From Candidatus Poribacteria bacterium (lineage in GTDB: Bacteria > Poribacteria > WGA-4E > GCA-2687025), in the NCBI GenBank assembly GCA_027625215.1, contig JAQBWJ010000234.1, positions 1 to 5,207 of the forward strand: a stretch of DNA of 5,207 bases, written 5' to 3'. The position numbers and the translations under genes were made by a program. This document shows, piece by piece, positions 1 through 5,207 of the stretch. The stretch's first letter is position 1, and the number at the start of each line of letters is the position of its first letter. The notes beneath the pieces were generated by a model. That model had not been told where the DNA came from and made no database searches. It saw nothing but the letters and a program-made list of their open reading frames with translations.

Positions 1-1428
1 CCGTTGTCGGCGCGGATCGCGCGTGTCGGGGTGTTTTTCCCAAATGCGCGCGCGGTTGAGCCGTTTCGTTTTTCCATTGTGCTGCGGCAGGGCGCGAACA
101 CGGTGCGCGTGCAGGCGGAACAGCCGACCCGCATCGACGACCCGGTCGATCAACGAACGGACGCGGTCGATTTCACCGTGACGCTGCTGTCGGAACTTGA
201 ACCGGACGCGGCGGATGGCGCGACGCCCGTTCAATTGAGCGACGGCGCGCGATTGCTCGTGACGATCCCGCCGAACGCGGCGGATGAAACGATGCGCGGG
301 CTGCGTATCCTGCGGGGCGAGTCGGACGAGATCAACCCGGCGACGTATCGCGGACATCGCCTGATTCGACCTGAGTCGAACCCCGTGTTGACGTACCGCT
401 TTGAGGGGCAGTTTCAGACGACGTTCTCGGCGGAAGCAAGCGCGTCCGTGCCGGGGCAACCACCCTCGCTGGCGGTCGATGGGCGGTTCGACTTCCCCTC
501 GACGTGGATTTCGAGCCTGGTGCCGCTGCCGGTAAGATGGCGCGTCGATCTGGAACGCGAGGTTGCGCTGGGTGAGATCGTCGTCCACCCGTTTCGCGCG
601 GACGGACTCTCATATGGACCGCAGCAAGCGACGGTGCTCGTCTCCCGCGATAACGAGACGTTTGACGCCGTTGTCGATGTGGAAGGGTTCAGCGACGGGA
701 CGACGACGATCCCGATTGAAGGGGCTCCAACGGCGCGGTGGGTCGAATTGGAGATGACCGAAAGCAAACGACCCAACGACATTCGGATCAACGAGATCGA
801 GTTTTTCGACGCGGCGGGCTCGCGCATTTTAGCGGAAACGACCCGCCTGAATATCGCGTTTCGCTCGCCGATCCGATTGACACTGCTCGTCTTGAACGAC
901 GACTTGGCGCGAATGGGTGTCGCGTCGGACACCGATTTGGGTGTATTCTTTTGGAACGCGCAAGCGCGCGAGTGGCAGTGGACGCAATCGCGGGGCGAAC
1001 GGACGGACGACGGGATTCTGTTTCGACTGGATGTGAACCTGCTGTCGCCGCTCGCCGTATTCGAGATGACGCCGCAGCCGGAACCGTCGGAGCGGTTGTT
1101 CGCGCGATGGAGTTTCAACCCGTTTTCGCCGAATGGGGACGGCATCGCCGACACGACGCGACTGATGATCCAAGTGCGCGACGACGATGAGGCCGGCGAT
1201 CTGCCCGAAGTGACCGTCGAACTGTACGACTATCGCGGGATGCTGGTTCGCACGCTGGCGGATAACGCGCCGATCCCGTCGAAGACGCTGACGATTGAGT
1301 GGGACGGCGTCGACCGGAACGGGCATCACGCGCCCGTCGGACCGTACATCTATCAGGTGACGCTGCATCGGAGCGGCGAACAGCGTCGCATCGCGGCGTA
1401 CAACGGGCTGATCGTCCTGGCGCGATGA
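1..1428 (+). CDS. C-terminal part of exported multidomain protein: discoidin-like domain plus FlgD/CHU_C-type C-terminal domain (5' partial)
   Basis: The frame is open from the left window edge, so the real start lies upstream; the TTG at position 4 is probably an internal Leu. Numbering residues from that codon, about 143-269 look like an F5/8 type C (discoidin) domain: 'LAVDGRFDFPSTWISS', then 'RWRVDLEREVALGEIVVHP', 'ATVLVSRDNETFD', 'RWVELEM' and 'RINEIEFF'. Such domains usually bind carbohydrate or other surface ligands. Residues about 80-135 ('DGARLLVTIPPNA') and 277-355 ('DLGVFFWNAQAREWQW...SPLAVFEM') resemble the two halves of a ZU5-like beta-sandwich repeat. Residues about 369-472 form a FlgD-Ig/CHU_C-like terminal domain: 'FNPFSPNGDGIADTTRL', 'VELYDYRGMLVRTL', 'IEWDGVDRNG' and 'PVGPYIYQVTL'. 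The visible 474 residues contain no cysteine, which fits an exported protein. No membrane segment or catalytic motif is visible. A surface or extracellular adhesive or structural role is inferred; the specific function and the N-terminus are unknown. Confidence 0.85.
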   Translation, partial: PLSARIARVGVFFPNARAVEPFRFSIVLRQGANTVRVQAEQPTRIDDPVDQRTDAVDFTVTLLSELEPDAADGATPVQLSDGARLLVTIPPNAADETMRGLRILRGESDEINPATYRGHRLIRPESNPVLTYRFEGQFQTTFSAEASASVPGQPPSLAVDGRFDFPSTWISSLVPLPVRWRVDLEREVALGEIVVHPFRADGLSYGPQQATVLVSRDNETFDAVVDVEGFSDGTTTIPIEGAPTARWVELEMTESKRPNDIRINEIEFFDAAGSRILAETTRLNIAFRSPIRLTLLVLNDDLARMGVASDTDLGVFFWNAQAREWQWTQSRGERTDDGILFRLDVNLLSPLAVFEMTPQPEPSERLFARWSFNPFSPNGDGIADTTRLMIQVRDDDEAGDLPEVTVELYDYRGMLVRTLADNAPIPSKTLTIEWDGVDRNGHHAPVGPYIYQVTLHRSGEQRRIAAYNGLIVLAR

Positions 1429-1455
1429 CGAGCGAAGGCTTGCAGGGAGCGGACA

Positions 1456-1503
1456 ATGAGGTTTTTCGGGGCGCACCGACCTTCAGCAACGAAAGAGCGA
1501 TGA
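1456..1503 (+). CDS. Possible 15-codon leader cistron overlapping the response-regulator start
   Basis: A short frame encodes MRFFGAHRPSATKER. It starts at ATG 1456 after a good Shine-Dalgarno-like GGGAG at 1445-1449 (6-base spacing). It ends with TGA at 1501-1503, which overlaps both candidate starts of the response regulator (ATG 1500 and ATG 1503, in the string ATGATG). The ribosome-binding site is clearer than the one directly in front of the regulator, so translation of this frame could deliver ribosomes to the regulator start (translational coupling). The peptide itself has no recognisable family. A frame this short can arise by chance, so this is a tentative call. Confidence 0.3.
   Translation: MRFFGAHRPSATKER
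1491..1497 (+). promoter_or_regulatory. Weak ribosome-binding site of the response regulator
   Basis: The purine-rich GAAAGAG ends 5 bases before ATG 1503 and only 2 bases before ATG 1500. The spacing favours ATG 1503 as the start. It lacks the GGAGG core, so initiation may also depend on coupling to the frame upstream. Confidence 0.4.
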
Positions 1504-2231
1504 TGCAGGACCAACCGTACCGAATCATGATCGCCGACGACGACGAGGATATTGTCGACTTCATCGATACCTATCTGATCGACGAAGGGTATCAGACCGT
1601 CCGGGCGGGCGACGGGGAGCAGGCGTTGAACACGTTTCTCCCGACGCTCAAGTCGGACGCCGCCTCCGACCGAATCCACCTGATTCTGTTGGACGTGATG
1701 ATGCCGCGCATCGACGGGTTCGAGGTGTGTCGCCGCATCCGCAAAGACTCGACTGTGCCGATCATCATGCTGACGGCGCGCACGGAGGACGTGGATAAGA
1801 TCGTCGGGCTGGAACTCGGCGCGGACGACTACATGCCCAAACCGTTCAATCCGCGCGAACTGTTGGCGCGGGCGCGGGCGGTGTTGAGGCGCGCGTACCC
1901 GCCCGATGCGACGGACGAGCCGTCGAAGTCGGAGGGAGTTGAGTTCGGGACGATTCATGTCGATCTGGCGCGACGGGAAGTGACCGTCGGCGGAAAAATG
2001 CTCGAACTGACCGCCAAAGAGTTCGACCTATTGCACTTCCTGATGAAAAATCGCGGCAGAGTCTTCTCGCGCCCGCAGTTAATCGACCGCGTGTGGGGAA
2101 CGAACTACTACGTCGGCTCGCGCACGGTGGACGTGCATATTCGCCGCCTGCGAGAACAGATCGAATCGAGCCCCTCCGAGCCGGAATACATCAAGACGGT
2201 GTGGGGCGTCGGCTACAAATTCGCCGATTGA
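1503..2231 (+). CDS. Two-component response regulator, OmpR/PhoB family
   Basis: A 242-residue cytoplasmic, DNA-binding transcription regulator activated by phosphorylation. The receiver domain spans about residues 6-128. It has the acidic cluster 'IADDDED' (Asp12-14), the phospho-acceptor Asp64 in 'LLDVMMPRIDGFEVCRRIR', the switch Thr91 in 'IIMLTAR' and the conserved Lys113 in 'DDYMPKPF'. A linker of about 17 residues leads to a Trans_reg_C winged helix from about residue 146 to the end, with 'LELTAKEFDLLHFLMKN', 'RPQLIDRVWG', 'SRTVDVHIRRLREQIE' and the wing 'YIKTVWGVGYKF'. Length is near the family norm, with about eight extra residues before the phospho-site strand. ATG 1503 is chosen because the receiver begins a few codons later and GAAAGAG is well spaced. 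ATG 1500 is equally possible, and ATG 1425, which overlaps the upstream stop, would add 26 residues without visible domain character. The kinase gene follows after 59 bases and is its likely partner. Target promoters are not identifiable. Confidence 0.96.
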   Translation: MQDQPYRIMIADDDEDIVDFIDTYLIDEGYQTVRAGDGEQALNTFLPTLKSDAASDRIHLILLDVMMPRIDGFEVCRRIRKDSTVPIIMLTARTEDVDKIVGLELGADDYMPKPFNPRELLARARAVLRRAYPPDATDEPSKSEGVEFGTIHVDLARREVTVGGKMLELTAKEFDLLHFLMKNRGRVFSRPQLIDRVWGTNYYVGSRTVDVHIRRLREQIESSPSEPEYIKTVWGVGYKFAD

Positions 2232-2290
2232 AGCGTCGTTCAAGTTGGGTGGAGAGGCGCGCAGATTGACGAGACGGGAAAAATCAAACG

Positions 2291-4492
2291 ATGACGGAGT
2301 ACATCCGCGTCCTGAACGCCCTGCCGCATCCCGCCGCCATCATCGACCAAGAACATCAAATTGCGTTTGCCAACCGCGCGTTCGTTGAGGCAACAGGCTT
2401 CTCGACATCCGCGCGGTTGGGCGACCTCGAACAACTGAGCGACACGCCTCACGAAAGAGAGCGGTGGCGAGAGTTCGTTCTGTCGCCGCCGCCCGCGCGA
2501 TTGGAAGCGTGGCGATGTGGCGGGAAGCCGTTGCAGACCGCCACGCTCAACTCCCTCGACGATTCCGGCGCAACGATGCTCATGTTGGAAGAAACGAACG
2601 CGCTTTTCACGCAGAACGCGCGCGAACGGGCTGTCCGTCGGATGCGTCGCGTCGTTTGGCAGATGCGTACCGAAGATGACATCAATCAGGTGCTCGCCGC
2701 AGTGCGACAGGGGTTATTGGATGCCGGGCTGCCGCTCATTGGGTTGAGCGTGAACGTCGTAGACCAAGATTCCAGCACACACCGCGTCACGATCCACACG
2801 ATCATGGAGGACCGGATCGTTCCCATTGAATTGCCGAGCCAAACGCTCTGCGAGTGGTGGCGCGCGGGAACTGTCCTTTATCGCCCCGACCTGCGGAAAG
2901 ACGATCCGTTCAAAGAGCTCAACACGTTGCTCGAGTTCTATCACAAACCGATTCTGTGCGTGATCGACGTGCCGTTTCAGTACGGGACGATTGGTGTCAA
3001 CAGCGACCAACCGAACGCCTTCTCGCCCGCGCACATCGAACTTATCCGAGAGATCGCCGAACTGCTGTCGGACGGGTTCACCAGAGCGGAAGAACTGAGG
3101 GAGTTGCAGCGCGACAACATCGAACTACAAGAGACGATTCGGCTGCTTTCGGCGTTTGAGGAGATCGGGAATACGATCACCTCATCGTTGGAACTGGACG
3201 AAGTGCTCGACACGATCTCAAACGGCGTCGTTCGAGCAGGCATTTTCCGCAGTCTGATGATCGCGTTAGTCGATGAGGATCGCGGCGACCTCGAAGTTGT
3301 GCGCGGGTATAACTTGGAAGCGACTCCCGGCGAACCGGAGAAGAAGAAACTCGCTCCGACGGCGGCTAGGCTGCGCCGCATCCCGCTCGACAGCCCCGAT
3401 ATTGTGGCGGACGTCGCACGAACGGGAGAGATCGAAATCATCGTGGGGTGGGATTCGCGCTTCGACCCGGACTTGGACCCGAAACAGACCTACGATCCCG
3501 ACAAAGTCGCCTACTTTATCCCGATCAAACACAAGGGCGAAGTGATCGGCGTCCTTGCGACGGGTAGCAACCGCGACCAACGCGCCGACATGGAGAAGCG
3601 CATCGAGGGGATGCGTTCGCTGATCACACTGGCGGGGAACGCGGTCCATCACGCGCAACTGTACGCCGAAGTGCTCGAGTCGCGGGTTGAACTCGCTGAA
3701 ATGAACGCGCGGCTGGAGCAGCGAGTTCAAGACCGCACCGCGCAACTGCGCGGAATGAACGACGAACTGCGCCGCTCCAATAAAGAACTGCAACAGTTCG
3801 CCTATGTCGCCTCGCACGATCTGCGCGAGCCGCTCCGTACGATCCGCAACTTCGCCCAACTGATTGACCGACGATACCGCGACGCCCTCGATGAACGGGG
3901 ACGCGAGTGGCTGAGGATGATGGTCGAGGGGGCGATGCGGATGACGTTGCAACTCGACGCGATGCTGGAGTACTCCCGCGTCAACACGCGCGGCGGCGAG
4001 TTTGTCGCAACGAAGGGCGATGCCGTATTGAACGCGGCGATCCAATCGTTGAACGCCGCCATCGGATCGAGCGGCGCGAAGATCACCCAAGACCCGTTGC
4101 CGACGATCATTGTCGACCCACAGCAGATGGAACGCGTCCTCCAGAACCTCATCCACAACGCGATCAAGTACCGACGCGACGATCCGCCGCGTATCCACAT
4201 CTCGGCGACGCAGACGACAAATGGCTGGACGTTCGCCGTGCGGGACGAAGGGATCGGGATCGAGGAGACATTCTACGAGCGCATCTTCGTCATCTACCAG
4301 CAACTGCACGGGCGCGGCGAGTACGAGGGGATCGGCATGGGGCTCGCCGTCTGCAAGCGGATTGTCGAACGGCACGGCGGGCGGATTTGGGTGGAATCGG
4401 TGGTGGGAGAGGGATCGACGTTCTACGTGTCGCTGCCGAACGATCCGAATCGTGCCGCAGAACTGCTCGGCGATCCTCCACCCTCAACGTGA
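2291..4492 (+). CDS. Soluble sensor histidine kinase, PAS-GAF-GAF-HisKA-HATPase_c
   Basis: A 733-residue kinase that autophosphorylates on histidine and should phosphorylate the adjacent regulator. Residues about 5-100 are PAS-like ('ALPHPAAIIDQEHQIAFANR'). About 127-265 is a GAF-like domain ('GTIGVNSDQPNAFSPAHIEL'). A helical linker (263-292) leads to a second GAF at about 293-458 ('IPIKHKGEVIGVLATGSNRD'), then a coiled coil at about 458-500. The dimerisation domain has 'YVASHDLREPLRTI' with phospho-acceptor His509, in the style of phytochrome-type kinases. The ATPase domain (about 605-716) has the N box 'VLQNLIHNAIKYR' (Asn619, Asn623), G1 'DEGIGI' (Asp652), the F box 'YERIFVIYQQLHGRGEY', and G2 'GIGMGLAVCKRI', which is less canonical than GTGxGL. 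There is no signal peptide or membrane segment, so it should act in the cytoplasm on a soluble or relayed cue; the ligand is unknown. An in-frame stop at 2267-2269 with no start codon before 2291 fixes the start. The only nearby Shine-Dalgarno-like element is the weak GGGAAA at 2276-2281. Confidence 0.96.
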   Translation: MTEYIRVLNALPHPAAIIDQEHQIAFANRAFVEATGFSTSARLGDLEQLSDTPHERERWREFVLSPPPARLEAWRCGGKPLQTATLNSLDDSGATMLMLEETNALFTQNARERAVRRMRRVVWQMRTEDDINQVLAAVRQGLLDAGLPLIGLSVNVVDQDSSTHRVTIHTIMEDRIVPIELPSQTLCEWWRAGTVLYRPDLRKDDPFKELNTLLEFYHKPILCVIDVPFQYGTIGVNSDQPNAFSPAHIELIREIAELLSDGFTRAEELRELQRDNIELQETIRLLSAFEEIGNTITSSLELDEVLDTISNGVVRAGIFRSLMIALVDEDRGDLEVVRGYNLEATPGEPEKKKLAPTAARLRRIPLDSPDIVADVARTGEIEIIVGWDSRFDPDLDPKQTYDPDKVAYFIPIKHKGEVIGVLATGSNRDQRADMEKRIEGMRSLITLAGNAVHHAQLYAEVLESRVELAEMNARLEQRVQDRTAQLRGMNDELRRSNKELQQFAYVASHDLREPLRTIRNFAQLIDRRYRDALDERGREWLRMMVEGAMRMTLQLDAMLEYSRVNTRGGEFVATKGDAVLNAAIQSLNAAIGSSGAKITQDPLPTIIVDPQQMERVLQNLIHNAIKYRRDDPPRIHISATQTTNGWTFAVRDEGIGIEETFYERIFVIYQQLHGRGEYEGIGMGLAVCKRIVERHGGRIWVESVVGEGSTFYVSLPNDPNRAAELLGDPPPST

Positions 4493-4504
4493 ACATTGTC
4501 GCGC

Positions 4505-5207
4505 TTACGGAGCGTATTCGGCCAGTTCGATGAACTCGAACCCGTCGCCTCGCGTTGGGGAATCCAACGGCGCGGTTGCCGCCGCTTCAGTCACATATTT
4601 GACCATTCCAACGCCCGCCGCGAAGTGGTAGAACTGCGTCGCAACCCCCGCCTGAAACGAGCGAACGGTCACGACGTTCGTGTAACGCTGTTTCGGCGTC
4701 ACGACGATATCGGAGATCGACAGGATTTCATAGTCGATGGTTTCGGGTATCGGATCGGTCGTTGCGCCGTCGTCTTGTTGAGGCGAGGCGGCTGCCTGAG
4801 CGCTGGGATCGTCCGTCGGGACAACCGTTTCGGGGAGGGGCAGTTCGACCTGCCACGCGGTTCCCGGAAAAACGGGGTGTTGCAGCAATGGCATTTCGAT
4901 CCCACCGCCGGGAGAACGCATCACAACGGCGTCTCTCGTCGCGGCGAGTTCAAACTCGGTCGGCGCGCCGCTCTCGCGGGAGACGGCGACGCGATACCAC
5001 GTGATGCCGCCGCGCGCGCTGAGTTCCGTCACGGTGCGCGTCTCGAACTCGCCGGGAGTACCTTCGTCCGTAGTTTCGCCGTCCTCGCTCGTTTCGGCAG
5101 GCGTGCCGACGTTGCCATTGATCGCGTACGTCCACGTCGAGCCGACGCCGAGCGGGAAGTAGTCGGAGGCGGGGCGGATCGCCGTCGCGTCGAGCGTGTC
5201 GTCGCTG
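4505..5207 (-). CDS. C-terminal part of a probable exported protein or lipoprotein with YFPLxxGxxWxY motif (5' partial)
   Basis: The frame is open to the right window edge. A GTG at 5032-5030 could be read as a start, but the reading continues upstream through recognisable sequence, so the true start lies outside the window. The visible 233 residues begin shortly before 'DYFPLGVGSTWTYAING' (about residues 15-31), a motif common at the start of the mature region of exported or lipoprotein hypothetical proteins in diverse bacteria. The C-terminal part carries 'RYTNVVTVRSF' and 'FYHFAAGVGMVKYV' (about 174-205), like the 'YYAKGVGLVKYE' block that often accompanies that motif. Two low-complexity acidic, Thr/Ser/Pro/Gln-rich stretches (about 35-53 and 131-155) are probably flexible loops. 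There is no cysteine in the visible part and no catalytic signature. A signal peptide or lipobox would lie beyond the edge. It is convergent with the histidine kinase. The function is unknown; export is inferred from the motif and composition. Confidence 0.85.
   Translation of the reverse strand, partial: SDDTLDATAIRPASDYFPLGVGSTWTYAINGNVGTPAETSEDGETTDEGTPGEFETRTVTELSARGGITWYRVAVSRESGAPTEFELAATRDAVVMRSPGGGIEMPLLQHPVFPGTAWQVELPLPETVVPTDDPSAQAAASPQQDDGATTDPIPETIDYEILSISDIVVTPKQRYTNVVTVRSFQAGVATQFYHFAAGVGMVKYVTEAAATAPLDSPTRGDGFEFIELAEYAP

Noticed and set aside
414..1154. Open frame on the minus strand opposite the discoidin-type gene (about 246 codons)
   Set aside because: The Ser/Arg-rich translation has no domain character and lies opposite a gene with recognisable domains.
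1440..1468. TTGCAG followed at 17 bases by a T-rich hexamer, as a possible promoter for the regulator; also GACAAT at 1452-1457 as a -10 element
   Set aside because: The -10 match is poor for the first, and no -35 lies at the right spacing for the second. Neither is better than chance.
2266..2390. TTG at 2266 preceded by GGAGAGG (2251-2257), opening a frame of about 40 codons that overlaps the kinase start
   Set aside because: The translation is Arg/Pro-rich and resembles an out-of-frame reading of the kinase gene, and it overlaps a well-supported coding region. The purine run may be coincidental or may help ribosome loading nearby.
3266..4375. Long open frame on the minus strand opposite the kinase (about 369 codons)
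   Set aside because: It lies antisense to a kinase with intact conserved motifs. Its composition is Arg/Asp/His-rich with no recognisable domain, as expected of shadow frames in GC-rich DNA.
4502..4514. CGCT/AGCG inverted repeat with a 5-base loop between the convergent genes, as a terminator
   Set aside because: The stem is only 4 bp and has no T-tract on either strand.
4505..5032. GTG at 5032-5030 as the start of the minus-strand gene
   Set aside because: The frame stays open to the window edge, and the upstream part encodes the recognisable motif 'DYFPLGVGSTWTY', so the gene begins beyond the window.

Overview
The window is a GC-rich bacterial segment (roughly 60% GC by eye) holding four densely packed protein genes. 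The outer two are cut by the window edges. The mix of large cysteine-free exported proteins (a discoidin-like domain and a FlgD/CHU_C-type C-terminal sandwich), a soluble PAS-GAF-GAF histidine kinase and a 'YFPLxxGxxWxY' exported protein suggests an environmental, probably uncultured, Gram-negative-type bacterium. The phylum cannot be fixed from this sequence. I saw no RNA gene, insertion sequence, CRISPR array or integration site.

Layout: (1) 1-1428, plus strand, is the C-terminal part of a large, probably exported, multidomain protein. (2) 1503-2231, plus strand, is an OmpR/PhoB-family response regulator with all key phosphorylation residues. (3) 2291-4492, plus strand, is a 733-residue cytoplasmic sensor histidine kinase. 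(4) 4505-5207, minus strand, is the C-terminal part of a probably exported protein or lipoprotein, convergent with the kinase and separated from it by 12 bases. There is no stretch over 300 bases without a gene. The longest gaps are 74 bases (1429-1502) and 59 bases (2232-2290).

The regulator and kinase are adjacent and co-oriented, so they probably form a two-component pair. The kinase would sense an intracellular or relayed signal through PAS/GAF domains, autophosphorylate on His509 and pass the phosphate to Asp64 of the regulator, whose winged-helix domain then binds DNA. Genes 1-3 share a strand with no visible terminator between them, so the exported-protein gene may be co-transcribed with the pair. 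The target genes are not visible here.

The least ordinary features are a possible 15-codon leader cistron whose stop overlaps the regulator's start codons, and a discoidin-like domain that appears to be nested inside another beta-sandwich module in gene 1. The window is otherwise fairly ordinary, and I do not see a convincing undescribed system in it.
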